Positions 48,553 through 56,482 of a DNA stretch of 64,000 nucleotides are shown piece after piece. The stretch spans positions 868,001 to 932,000 of the forward strand of contig CP073749.1 in assembly GCA_024398055.1 (NCBI GenBank), read 5' to 3'. The stretch is from a bacterium SCSIO 12741. Lineage in GTDB: Bacteria > Bacteroidota > Bacteroidia > Flavobacteriales_G > Salibacteraceae. The notes under the pieces are model-generated. The model made no database searches and had not been told where the DNA came from. It was given only the letters and a program-made list of their open reading frames with translations. Each line of letters begins with the position of its first letter. Position 1 is the first letter of the stretch. The position numbers and the translations under genes were made by a program.

Positions 48553-51173
48553 AGACTGCTTACGATCTGCTCTACCGCCTGATCCACTCCGGCAGGTTCC
48601 TTTCCTCCAGCTGTAGCGAAGAAAGGTTGCCCTCCCCCACCACCTCTAATGAGGCTGGAAACTTCCTTGATCATTTGGATAGCATTAAGCGATTTTTCTT
48701 CGACCAAGCCCTTATCGATCAGTACGGAAAGACCAGCTTTATCGGCCATTTTGGATCCGATTACAACGACGGCTCCATCTACTTCTTTTTGCAACTGGAA
48801 GCAAATATCGCGCACCTTCTTGGTGTCCAAATCGGTTACTGCCGACATGATGGCCATGCCATCTTTGCTTACCGCGTTGTTTTTGAGCGATTGAACCAAT
48901 TCAGCCTTGCGAGCCTCATCAAATTGAGCCAGTTTCTTTTCAAGCTTGTTCTTATCCTCCATCAACTGAGATACAGAAGCCTTAATGTCCTTAGGATTTC
49001 CCAAAAGCGCCATCAACTCATCCAGGGTAGTCTCTTTTTGTTCCAATAAAGCCATAGCGCCCTGACCGGTTACCGCTTCAATTCTTCGAACTCCAGCGGA
49101 AATAGATGATTCACCCGTGATTTTAAAATACTTAATATCACCCGTGTTGCCCACATGAGTTCCTCCACAGAGTTCGATCGAGTCGCCAAATTTGATCACA
49201 CGCACTTCTTCGCCGTATTTCTCACCAAACAGTGACATGGCGCCCATTCCCTTAGCCTCCGCCAAAGGCACCGAGCGTCTTTCATCCAAAGGCACACGAG
49301 CATCGATCCATTCGTTCACCTCTTTTTCGATGGTAGCTAACTCTTCTTCGCTCACTTTTTGAAAGTGGGAGAAATCAAATCGCAAGTAATCTTTGTTTAC
49401 CATAGATCCTTTTTGCTCCACATGATTACCCAAATGTTTTCTTAAAACGTGATGAAGCAAGTGAGTTGCAGAGTGGTTGCTGGCCGTATCCTGACGTGGT
49501 CCGGAGTATACGGTTGCTCTACCTGAAAGACTTGCATCAGCAGGTAATTCCTTGGTAAAGTGTACGATTAAGTCGTTCTCCTTTTTGGTATCGAACACAG
49601 CAATTGTTTGATCTCCAAAAACCAAGGTTCCCTTATCGCCTACCTGTCCACCACCTTCTGGATAAAAAGGTGTTTGGTCAAGTACCAACTGATAGAATTC
49701 TTTTCCCTTTTGGTTTACTTTCCGGTATTTCTGAATTTGGACGTCGGCTTGCAACTGATCATACCCCAAAAACTGCCCGGTGGTACTTTCTCCGGTAAGT
49801 TCAACCCAGTCATCGGTCTCCAGAAGGTTTCTTTCTCGGGAGCGGTTCTTTTGCTTTTCCAACTCCACTTCATACCCTTCGCGGTCTACCGAAGCGTTTT
49901 CCTCAGAGGCAATAAGTTCGGTCAAATCAATGGGGAAACCAAAGGTATCATAGAGTTCAAATGCCGATTTTCCGTCTACTTGATTTCCGTTTTGAAGAAT
50001 CTTTTGAAGGCGATCTATTCCTTTATCCAAGGTTCTAAGGAAGCCTTCCTCTTCTTCCCGAATCACTTGAGCGATAAATTGTTCTTGGGATCTCAATTCA
50101 GGATAGCTTTCTCCCATTTGTTCAGAAAGCACAGGAATCAAGGTATACATGAATGGCTCCTTCAAATTCAAGAAGCTGTATCCGTAGCGAACCGCTCTTC
50201 TCAAAATACGACGGATAACATACCCCGCCTTGTTATTGGATGGCAACTGACCATCGGCAATGGTAAAGGCTACGGCACGGATATGATCGGAAATAGCTCG
50301 GAAAGCCACTTCTTCTTTTCCTTCACTGGAAGCATACGATCTTCCACTTAAAGATTCGAGGTGGCCAATCAGTCCTGAGAAAACATCGGTATCGTAGTTC
50401 GATTGCTTGCCTTGGAGAACCATAGCCAAGCGTTCAAGACCCATTCCAGTATCAATATGCTTGCTTGGTAAGGGAACCAACTTCTCATCAGCCATGCGGT
50501 TGTATTGGATAAACACCAAGTTCCAAATTTCGATGACCTGCGGGTGATCCATATTGACCAACTCACGGGCGTCTTGCTGTTTCTTTTCTTCCTCTGAACG
50601 AATGTCGATATGGATTTCAGAACATGGTCCACAAGGCCCCGTTTTACCCATCTCCCAGAAGTTGTCTTTTTTGTCGAATTCCAAAATTCGATCGGCAGGA
50701 AGGTGATTGAGCCAGTATTCCCGAGCTTCTTCATCAGCTTGAGTACCGTCTTTTTTATCTCCTTCGAAAATGGTGATGTACAAATCTGCCGGATCAATAC
50801 CATAAACTTGGGTGAGAAGCTCCCAGGCCATGTCAATGGCTTCCTTTTTGAAATAGTCTCCAAAAGACCAGTTTCCCAGCATTTCAAATAAAGTGTGGTG
50901 GTAGGTATCTACACCCACTTCTTCCAGATCGTTGTGCTTTCCGGATGCGCGAAGACACTTTTGAGCGTCAGCCACTCTTTTTTCCGCTCGGTTATCATTA
51001 CCGAGAAACACATCTTTAAACTGATTCATCCCTGCATTCGTAAAAAGCAGAGTCGGGTCATTTTTGATCACAACCGGTGCCGATGGCACTACTTTATGTC
51101 CTTTCCCTTCGAAATACTCTAAAAAAGCCTTCCTGATTCGATTTACATCCCAGTTCTTCACCTTCGCTGACAT
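48549..51173 (-). CDS. alaS: Alanyl-tRNA synthetase, 874 aa
   Basis: Charges tRNA-Ala and hydrolyses mischarged Ser/Gly-tRNA. Class II catalytic core at about 1-250 (DPTLLFTNAGMNQFKDVFLG; TGPCGPCSEIH; DTGMGLERLAMVLQG), tRNA-recognition domain to about 460, editing domain with the zinc-binding HSATHLLHHVL and CGGTHVGNTGDI, and C-Ala domain ending in GGGGGQPFFATAGG. Length is normal. Upstream lies a palindrome with a T-run on the minus strand and a promoter that interleaves with that of the divergent peptidase gene. No terminator separates its end from the T9SS gene. Confidence 0.98.
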   Translation of the reverse strand: MSAKVKNWDVNRIRKAFLEYFEGKGHKVVPSAPVVIKNDPTLLFTNAGMNQFKDVFLGNDNRAEKRVADAQKCLRASGKHNDLEEVGVDTYHHTLFEMLGNWSFGDYFKKEAIDMAWELLTQVYGIDPADLYITIFEGDKKDGTQADEEAREYWLNHLPADRILEFDKKDNFWEMGKTGPCGPCSEIHIDIRSEEEKKQQDARELVNMDHPQVIEIWNLVFIQYNRMADEKLVPLPSKHIDTGMGLERLAMVLQGKQSNYDTDVFSGLIGHLESLSGRSYASSEGKEEVAFRAISDHIRAVAFTIADGQLPSNNKAGYVIRRILRRAVRYGYSFLNLKEPFMYTLIPVLSEQMGESYPELRSQEQFIAQVIREEEEGFLRTLDKGIDRLQKILQNGNQVDGKSAFELYDTFGFPIDLTELIASEENASVDREGYEVELEKQKNRSRERNLLETDDWVELTGESTTGQFLGYDQLQADVQIQKYRKVNQKGKEFYQLVLDQTPFYPEGGGQVGDKGTLVFGDQTIAVFDTKKENDLIVHFTKELPADASLSGRATVYSGPRQDTASNHSATHLLHHVLRKHLGNHVEQKGSMVNKDYLRFDFSHFQKVSEEELATIEKEVNEWIDARVPLDERRSVPLAEAKGMGAMSLFGEKYGEEVRVIKFGDSIELCGGTHVGNTGDIKYFKITGESSISAGVRRIEAVTGQGAMALLEQKETTLDELMALLGNPKDIKASVSQLMEDKNKLEKKLAQFDEARKAELVQSLKNNAVSKDGMAIMSAVTDLDTKKVRDICFQLQKEVDGAVVVIGSKMADKAGLSVLIDKGLVEEKSLNAIQMIKEVSSLIRGGGGGQPFFATAGGKEPAGVDQAVEQIVSSL

Positions 51174-51249
51174 TATTTTTGATTCAACTTTATTTCCTTT
51201 TGCTAACTAACTGGCAATCTGACACCTTGTTAAAAAACATAAAGAAAAA

Positions 51250-51266
51250 GGTAGCCTGTGGCTACC
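51250..51266 (-). promoter_or_regulatory. Palindrome GGTAGCC-TGT-GGCTACC at the predicted alaS transcription start
   Basis: Perfect 7-bp arms (51250-51256 and 51260-51266). On the minus strand the stem is followed by TTTTTCTTT, so it can act as a hairpin terminator for minus transcripts. The -7 element of alaS (51273-51280) places the transcription start at about 51266, at the palindrome edge, so it could equally be an operator or a 5'-end mRNA hairpin. E. coli AlaRS is known to bind a palindrome flanking its own start site; whether that applies here is untested. Confidence 0.55.
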
Positions 51267-51269
51267 AAA

Positions 51270-51299
51270 TTGCAAAGTTAGTTGAAATCCCTAATTTTG
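51270..51299 (+). promoter_or_regulatory. Promoter of the M23 peptidase gene
   Basis: TTG (51270-51272), 19-bp spacer, TAATTTTG (51292-51299) followed by C. The predicted leader is about 25 nt before the ATG at 51331. The alaS -7 element lies inside its spacer, so the two promoters are interleaved. Confidence 0.7.
51273..51280 (-). promoter_or_regulatory. -7 element (TAACTTTG) for alaS
   Basis: Minus-strand TAACTTTG followed by C matches TAnnTTTG. The nearest TTG upstream on that strand is 23 bp away, slightly beyond the usual spacing. It overlaps the promoter region of the divergent M23 gene. Confidence 0.55.
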
Positions 51300-51330
51300 C
51301 CGGCAAGCCTATCGAGGGAATTCCTCTTAC

Positions 51331-52302
51331 ATGAAAGAAAAAAAGTATCGGTATAACAGGACCACGCTTTCGTATGAGCGTATTCAGCTTACTGCTCGGG
51401 ATCGATTAGTTCGTTTGACGACCTATGCGTTTACCGGAGTGGTGTTTGCTTCCATCTTTGTATTGCTTACTTACTTCTTTATTGACAGTCCCAAGGAAAA
51501 ACAGCTTAAACGAGAAAATGCCCAGCTCCGCCTTCAGTATGATTTACTGGATAAGGACATGGACCTGGTGGAAAATGTTTTGGCAGACCTCGAGCGTCGC
51601 GATGACGATATTTGGCGTGTGGTTTTGGAGGCCGAACCGATTCCAGATAACATTAGAAAGGCTGGGTTTGGTGGAGTAAATCGTCACCAGCATTTGGAAG
51701 GTTACGAGAATTCAAAATTGGTTATCGATGCGCACAAGCGTATGGATCAACTCAAAAAGGAACTATACATCCAATCCAAATCATACGATGAGGTGATGGA
51801 CATGGCCCAGAAGAAGGAAGACATGTTGGCCTCTATTCCATCCATCATTCCAATTTCGAACGATGACCTTAAGCGGGTAAGTTCAGGGTTTGGAATGCGA
51901 ATCCATCCCCGTCTTAAAATTCTAAAGATGCATCCGGGACAGGACTTCGCCGCCAATGTTGGAACCGAGATTTATGTTACCGGAAACGGAAAAGTGGTTA
52001 AAATTAAAAATGTGCGAAACGGATATGGAAAGCACATTGTGGTAGACCACGGATACGGTTACCAAAGCCTATACGCTCACCTTTCCGAGTTTAAAGTTAA
52101 GCTGGGTCAGAAGGTAAAACGAGGAGAAGTTATAGGTCTTTCTGGTAACACCGGAACCTCAACCGGTCCGCACCTTCACTACGAAGTAATCCATAATGGA
52201 AAGAAGATCAATCCCGTGAACTTTTACTACCAGGATCTGACTCCCCAGCAATATGAGGAGATCATCGAATTATCGCAGATGCCACTTCAATCCTTTGATT
52301 GA
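51331..52302 (+). CDS. M23-family (LytM-type) peptidase, membrane-anchored, 323 aa
   Basis: Cleaves peptide cross-bridges of peptidoglycan, or activates amidases, in the periplasm. Topology: cytoplasmic basic N terminus (about 1-35), one membrane helix (about 36-55), periplasmic coiled coil (about 58-165), then the M23 domain (about 190-300). Zinc ligands are complete: His and Asp of MHPGQDFAA and the HxH of GPHLHYEV; GYGKHIVVDHGYGYQSLYAHL and GNTGTSTGPH are typical. Because all ligands are present it is probably an active hydrolase rather than an EnvC-like activator. Divergent from alaS, with a MerR-type regulator gene just downstream. Confidence 0.94.
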   Translation: MKEKKYRYNRTTLSYERIQLTARDRLVRLTTYAFTGVVFASIFVLLTYFFIDSPKEKQLKRENAQLRLQYDLLDKDMDLVENVLADLERRDDDIWRVVLEAEPIPDNIRKAGFGGVNRHQHLEGYENSKLVIDAHKRMDQLKKELYIQSKSYDEVMDMAQKKEDMLASIPSIIPISNDDLKRVSSGFGMRIHPRLKILKMHPGQDFAANVGTEIYVTGNGKVVKIKNVRNGYGKHIVVDHGYGYQSLYAHLSEFKVKLGQKVKRGEVIGLSGNTGTSTGPHLHYEVIHNGKKINPVNFYYQDLTPQQYEEIIELSQMPLQSFD

Positions 52303-52351
52303 TTATTGGTCCAAATGATTACCTTTACGGGCCCTATTTGAGCCCATAGAA

Positions 52352-52687
52352 ATGCCTTACCGGGAAAAAGAAATAACCAAGATTTACTACACCATCGGCG
52401 AGGTAGCCTCCCGATACGAAGTAAACACTTCTTTAATCCGTTTTTGGGAGAAGGAGTTCGATGTCATTAAGCCCAAGAAGAACAAAAAGGGCAATCGCTT
52501 ATTTACTCCAAAAGACTTAGAAAACTTTGACATCATTTTCCGATTGGTCAAGGAAAAAGGGTACACTTTGGATGGCGCCAAAAGAGCCTTAAAAGAGAAT
52601 AAGGATGCTATTCAGACGGAAAATAAGTTGCTCAAAAACCTGGAAAAGATCCGTACCGAGCTGATCAACTTAAAATCTGAAGTTTAG
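52352..52687 (+). CDS. MerR-family HTH regulator, 111 aa
   Basis: Small cytoplasmic DNA-binding protein. The N-terminal winged HTH of MerR type covers about 10-80: YYTIGEVASRYEVNTSLIRFWEKEF, then RLFTPKDLENFDIIFRLVKEKGYTLDGAKRAL. The C terminus is a short coiled coil for dimerisation; there is no sensor domain and no Cys cluster, so it is not a metal-responsive member. It follows the M23 peptidase gene by 49 bp, a pairing seen in other flavobacteria, so it may act on envelope genes. Its TAG stop interlocks with the hldD stop. Confidence 0.9.
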   Translation: MPYREKEITKIYYTIGEVASRYEVNTSLIRFWEKEFDVIKPKKNKKGNRLFTPKDLENFDIIFRLVKEKGYTLDGAKRALKENKDAIQTENKLLKNLEKIRTELINLKSEV

Positions 52688-53649
52688 TAATAACTCCCGT
52701 CGCTTAAGTAATTTATCACGTAATCACTTACTCCCTCTTCTAAGCTGCTAAAGGGTCTGTCATAACCAATAGAAATAAGCTTGCTCATATCTGCTTCAGT
52801 GAAGTACTGGTACTTATCACGGATATCCAAGGGAGTCGGGATGTAAGAAATATTGGGTTCCTTACCCATGGCAGCAAAGGTTGCCGTAACCAAATCGTTG
52901 AAGGTTCTGGCCTTTCCTGAACCCAGGTTATAAATTCCTGAATCTTTTCGGTTTTGCATGAGGAAGAAGAGCACTTCCACCACATCTTTTACATATACGA
53001 AATCACGAATTTGCTCGCCATTTTTGTAATCCGGATTGTGGGATTGGAATAGTTTCATTCCACCTGTTTCCTGAATCTGCTTGAATGCATGCATCACCAC
53101 AGAAGCCATTCGTCCTTTGTGGTATTCATTAGGTCCATATACGTTGAAGAATTTTAAACCCGCCCAGAAGTAAGGCTTATTTTCTTGCTCCAGGGCCCAG
53201 ATATCAAATTCGTTCTTGGAATCTCCGTAAGGATTTAGTGGCTTGAGCTGCGGTATGATAGTATGATCATCTCGGTAACCCAACTCACCCATTCCATAGG
53301 TTGCCGCAGAAGAAGCGTAGACCAAAGGAATACCGTGTTCGGTACAGAGGTTCCAAATATCTTTGGTGTAGTTCAGGTTTAACCGATCAAATATGGCTCG
53401 ATCAAACTCCGTTGTATCTGTGCGCGCACCGATATGGAAAATGAACTCGGTAAGTTTGTGATTTTCCTTCAACCAATCCACAAACTCATTGCGATCTACA
53501 AGTTCGCGGTATTCTTTATTCTCATAGTTAGCCCGGTTCGATTCCCTGGAGAAATCATCTACCAAAATCAATTCCTTGAAACCTGCTTCATTTAGTCGGG
53601 TGACTAAGCAACTGGCGATAAATCCGGCCGCTCCGGTAACTACGATCAT
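52684..53649 (-). CDS. hldD: ADP-L-glycero-D-manno-heptose 6-epimerase, 321 aa
   Basis: Last step in making ADP-L-glycero-D-manno-heptose for the LPS inner core. Extended SDR fold: NADP-binding TGAAGFIAS at the N terminus (third Gly of GxxGxxG is Ala), FHIGARTDTTE, catalytic Ser region YASSAATYG and the NPYGDSKNEFD motif with Tyr and Lys, then GLKFFNVYGPNEYHKGRMASVV. The start is set at the ATG at 53649 (MIVVTGAAG). The longer frame would begin with TTG at 53667, which overlaps a -7 promoter element. Convergent with the MerR gene, overlapping by 4 bp. Confidence 0.94.
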   Translation of the reverse strand: MIVVTGAAGFIASCLVTRLNEAGFKELILVDDFSRESNRANYENKEYRELVDRNEFVDWLKENHKLTEFIFHIGARTDTTEFDRAIFDRLNLNYTKDIWNLCTEHGIPLVYASSAATYGMGELGYRDDHTIIPQLKPLNPYGDSKNEFDIWALEQENKPYFWAGLKFFNVYGPNEYHKGRMASVVMHAFKQIQETGGMKLFQSHNPDYKNGEQIRDFVYVKDVVEVLFFLMQNRKDSGIYNLGSGKARTFNDLVTATFAAMGKEPNISYIPTPLDIRDKYQYFTEADMSKLISIGYDRPFSSLEEGVSDYVINYLSDGSYY

Positions 53650-53664
53650 ACTTAGGATTTTCCG

Positions 53665-53672
53665 CAAAAATA
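53665..53672 (-). promoter_or_regulatory. -7 element (TATTTTTG) for hldD
   Basis: Minus-strand TATTTTTG followed by C, an exact TAnnTTTG match about 16 bp before the hldD ATG. No good TTG partner was found upstream. It supports the ATG at 53649 as the start, because the upstream alternative lies inside the element. Confidence 0.55.
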
Positions 53673-53737
53673 ACCCTTTTGCTCCGTCGGAGAATGAATA
53701 CTGACTAATATCCTGTTTTTGAGTTCATCAATCGTAG

Positions 53738-53745
53738 TATATTTG
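53738..53745 (+). promoter_or_regulatory. -7 element (TATATTTG) for the pterin synthase gene
   Basis: Exact consensus match followed by C, 20 bp before the ATG at 53766. TTTG at 53718-53721 is 16 bp upstream, shorter than usual. It should give a very short leader of about 14 nt. Confidence 0.55.
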
Positions 53746-53765
53746 CACGCTTTCAGCGCAGGACT

Positions 53766-54179
53766 ATGATCTATATTACACGAAGAGAGTGCTTTAACGC
53801 CGCCCACAAATTGTGGAAAGAGGACTGGAGTCAAGAGAAAAATGAGGCCGTCTTTGGAAAATGTGCTAACAAAAACTGGCACGGTCACAATTTCGAATTA
53901 CTTGTGACGGTAAAGGGAGAAGTAAATCCTGATACCGGCTTTGTTGTGGATTTAAAAGATCTGAGTAAGCTCATTAAAGATCAGGTTATCGAGAAGGTTG
54001 ATCACAGCAATCTCAACCTGGATGTGGATTTCATGCACGGACTTATGGCTTCTACTGAAAACCTGGCCATGCAAATCTGGGCCCAGCTGGAAGAACCAAT
54101 TAAAGGCATGGGAGGAATTCTCCACTGCATTAAGCTGACCGAAACCGAGAACAACTACGTTGAATATTACGGAAATTAA
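53766..54179 (+). CDS. 6-pyruvoyl-tetrahydropterin synthase / QueD family, 137 aa
   Basis: Converts 7,8-dihydroneopterin triphosphate to 6-pyruvoyl-tetrahydropterin (biopterin route) or to carboxy-tetrahydropterin (queuosine route). The zinc ligands are the His in FNAAHKL and the two in NWHGHNF. FGKCANKNWHGHN carries the catalytic Cys, followed by DTGFVVDLKDL, KVDHSNLNLD, STENLAMQIW and the Glu of KLTETENNYVEYY. The spacing and the GKCxNxxGHGHN-like pattern are closer to animal biopterin-type PTPS than to the short E. coli QueD, so the biopterin reaction is a real possibility. 6 bp before fabD. No queuosine or GTP cyclohydrolase gene lies nearby. Confidence 0.88.
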   Translation: MIYITRRECFNAAHKLWKEDWSQEKNEAVFGKCANKNWHGHNFELLVTVKGEVNPDTGFVVDLKDLSKLIKDQVIEKVDHSNLNLDVDFMHGLMASTENLAMQIWAQLEEPIKGMGGILHCIKLTETENNYVEYYGN

Positions 54180-54185
54180 ATAAGG

Positions 54186-55073
54186 ATGAAAGCATACGTT
54201 TTTCCTGGACAAGGATCACAGTTTTCCGGCATGGGATCGGATTTGTACAATCAAAGCGAAACTGCCCGCGAATTATTCGAAAAGGCCAATGAAATTCTTG
54301 GTTTTAAAATCACGGATATCATGTTCGAAGGCAGCGATGAAGAATTGAAACAAACCAAGGTTACTCAGCCTGCAATTTTCTTGCATTCCGTAATTCTCGC
54401 CAAAGAATTGGGCGATAGTTTTCAGCCTGATTTGGTAGCTGGTCACTCCCTGGGAGAATTGTCTGCCTTGGTAGCCAATGGCACCCTCGATTTTGAAGAT
54501 GGATTGCGTTTGGTATCTAAGCGTGCTATGGCCATGCAGAAAGCCTGTGAGGCAGAGCCGTCAACAATGGCCGCCATCTTGGGATTAGATGATGAGGTCG
54601 TAGAAAAAGTATGCGCAGAAGTAGACGGCATCGTTGTCGCAGCTAACTACAACTGCCCAGGCCAGCTGGTTATTTCTGGTAGCATTCCAGCCGTAAATGA
54701 AGCCTGCGAAAAATTAACCGAAGCCGGTGCTCGTCGTGCACTTGTTTTGCCTGTTGGTGGAGCCTTCCATTCTCCTTTGATGGAGCCTGCACGTCAGGAA
54801 TTGGAAGAAGCCATTGCTCAAACGGAGTTTAAAGCTGGAGTTTGTCCAGTATACCAAAACGTAACAGCATCTGCTGTAACGGATCCGGAAGAAATCAAGG
54901 CAAACCTGATTAAGCAATTGACAGCCCCAGTTCGCTGGACACAAACTATGCAACAAATGATTGCTGACGGAACTGCTGAATTTGTTGAGGTGGGCCCAGG
55001 CGCTGTACTTCGCGGATTGGTAAAGAAGGTAGATCGTAAGATTCCTACCAGCTCTGCTGAAATCCTAGCTTAA
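54186..55073 (+). CDS. fabD: Malonyl-CoA:ACP transacylase, 295 aa
   Basis: Loads malonyl groups onto acyl carrier protein to feed fatty acid elongation. The GQGSQFSGMG N terminus, nucleophile Ser in AGHSLGELSAL, the catalytic His in GGAFHSPLM and the QNVTASAVTDP segment are complete. Normal length. It starts 6 bp after the pterin synthase gene and is probably cotranscribed with it. A weak 6-bp stem (55086-55102) without a T-run follows. Confidence 0.97.
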   Translation: MKAYVFPGQGSQFSGMGSDLYNQSETARELFEKANEILGFKITDIMFEGSDEELKQTKVTQPAIFLHSVILAKELGDSFQPDLVAGHSLGELSALVANGTLDFEDGLRLVSKRAMAMQKACEAEPSTMAAILGLDDEVVEKVCAEVDGIVVAANYNCPGQLVISGSIPAVNEACEKLTEAGARRALVLPVGGAFHSPLMEPARQELEEAIAQTEFKAGVCPVYQNVTASAVTDPEEIKANLIKQLTAPVRWTQTMQQMIADGTAEFVEVGPGAVLRGLVKKVDRKIPTSSAEILA

Positions 55074-55231
55074 GGAGCTTCCGCCCTCCTTCTGAAAAGG
55101 AGTCCCTATTTATTGGTCATCTTGGGTTTGGTAATTACCTATTTTTTCAGGTGATAAATTACTCATGGAATTTGGTCTTGTTTTTGCAGATGAGACTGGT
55201 TAATCCTTACTTTTAGGTAAAATTTTTTTCC

Positions 55232-56482
55232 ATGAGAAACCTGGCCTTGTTGCTTGCCCTGACCTTGACTCTATCCCTTGGTGCGAAAGAAAAAATCGTT
55301 GACAAAAGCGGCAAAAAACCCAAGTGGGTCAATACGCTTGCTACTGGATACATTATTACCATGGCAGGAGATGCCGATCTTGAATCTGCCAAGCAAAAGG
55401 CTTTGGTAAGAGTGAAGGAGCAAATTGTATCCTCTATTGCTGATAATGTGCGTACCACTTCTAACCTCAGTTCAGAGGAGCAATCCAAGAATAAGCAAGT
55501 CGAATTCTTTATCGAAAACTACTCCTCGGCCACTACAACCGAATCTGGGAAAACCGATTTTGTAAAAGGGATTTCCATCAGCAAAGTGGAGGATTTTTAC
55601 TGGGAGAAAGTTTACGACACCGACAAGAAAAGTAACCGCTACGATTACCACATTAAATATCCATTCAGCCAAGCAGAGCTGGACGAGTTGATCACGGATT
55701 ACAAGCGTAAAGACGCTGAATTGACCTACGAGCTGGATAAAATTGTCAATGCTATTCCGGAATTGGACAAAGTGGAAGATATTCAGTCCAGTATTGCCCA
55801 ATTATCTACCCTCAAAAACAGTTTTGTTGACCTTCGCCAAGACCGAGCCATTGCTGCTATCTCTGAGCTTAGAAGTATGATCAAAAACATGCAGGTAGTA
55901 GCCGTTTCACACAAATTGGGCATGCTTGAGTTTGAACTGCAATATGACGGGCGTTCATTTACCTATGGCAAAAATCCTAAGGTAACTTCAGCCTGTGCAG
56001 ACATCCTCAATACACAGTCATCTGACGGCCGAGTATTGGTTAAGTACAACGCCGACTACTGCATCGAAGATGATCCTGAAAACGGTATCGATGTACTCTA
56101 CCGAATCGGGTCGGACCGAGTTACTCGCCGCTTTAGGTTTGACGTTACTTCAGAAAAGGTAGAACTTACAGGAAAGGATCAGGTAGTATTTGAGCCTGCT
56201 GGTTCTGGTTATAAAGTAAGCTTGACCCTGGTTGAGAAATACGGAAACACCTTTCGCATTGAAAAAATTGACCTGACTGTTCCCGGCGAGCCATCCATTA
56301 CCTTGCTTCCAGGAACAGATCCTTATTCGGGCAAAGGAGTTCATTTAATCACCTGTGAATACAAGGGTGATATACCCCAAAAGAAAAACGGCACCTTGAG
56401 GGGCACCGTTTATTATACTGCGGAAAAATCCGGTCAATCCGGACGGGCCTGGTTAAGAAACTTGCCCTATGAGGTTCGTTAG
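55232..56482 (+). CDS. Exported LPP20-like protein, 416 aa
   Basis: Signal peptide at about 1-18 (cleavage near LGAKE), no lipid Cys. Residues about 28-75 (KPKWVNTLATGYIITMAGDADLESAKQKALVRVKEQI) look like the LPP20/CsgG-associated fold in which an Ala-rich helix follows a short strand. Then comes a helical region (about 150-225) and a C-terminal beta-rich part. Function is unknown; LPP20-like proteins are periplasmic or outer-membrane accessory proteins. It faces the four-gene operon 56479-60916 and its TAG stop interlocks with the last gene of that operon. Since exported DUF6175-type and LPP20-like proteins occur together in other Bacteroidota, it probably belongs to the same system. Upstream gap 55074-55231 has no exact TAnnTTTG match. 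Confidence 0.75.
   Translation: MRNLALLLALTLTLSLGAKEKIVDKSGKKPKWVNTLATGYIITMAGDADLESAKQKALVRVKEQIVSSIADNVRTTSNLSSEEQSKNKQVEFFIENYSSATTTESGKTDFVKGISISKVEDFYWEKVYDTDKKSNRYDYHIKYPFSQAELDELITDYKRKDAELTYELDKIVNAIPELDKVEDIQSSIAQLSTLKNSFVDLRQDRAIAAISELRSMIKNMQVVAVSHKLGMLEFELQYDGRSFTYGKNPKVTSACADILNTQSSDGRVLVKYNADYCIEDDPENGIDVLYRIGSDRVTRRFRFDVTSEKVELTGKDQVVFEPAGSGYKVSLTLVEKYGNTFRIEKIDLTVPGEPSITLLPGTDPYSGKGVHLITCEYKGDIPQKKNGTLRGTVYYTAEKSGQSGRAWLRNLPYEVR

Noticed and set aside
49608-50351. 247-codon plus-strand open frame opposite alaS
   Set aside because: Lies fully within alaS editing and recognition domains, which are conserved; composition is Phe/Ser/Leu-rich noise.
52684-53649. Ala instead of the third Gly in the HldD nucleotide-binding loop as a defect
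   Set aside because: Gly-to-Ala at this position is tolerated in extended SDR enzymes, and all catalytic residues are present.
55086-55102. CTCCTT/AAGGAG hairpin after fabD
   Set aside because: Only 6 bp with no T-run, so not called a terminator.
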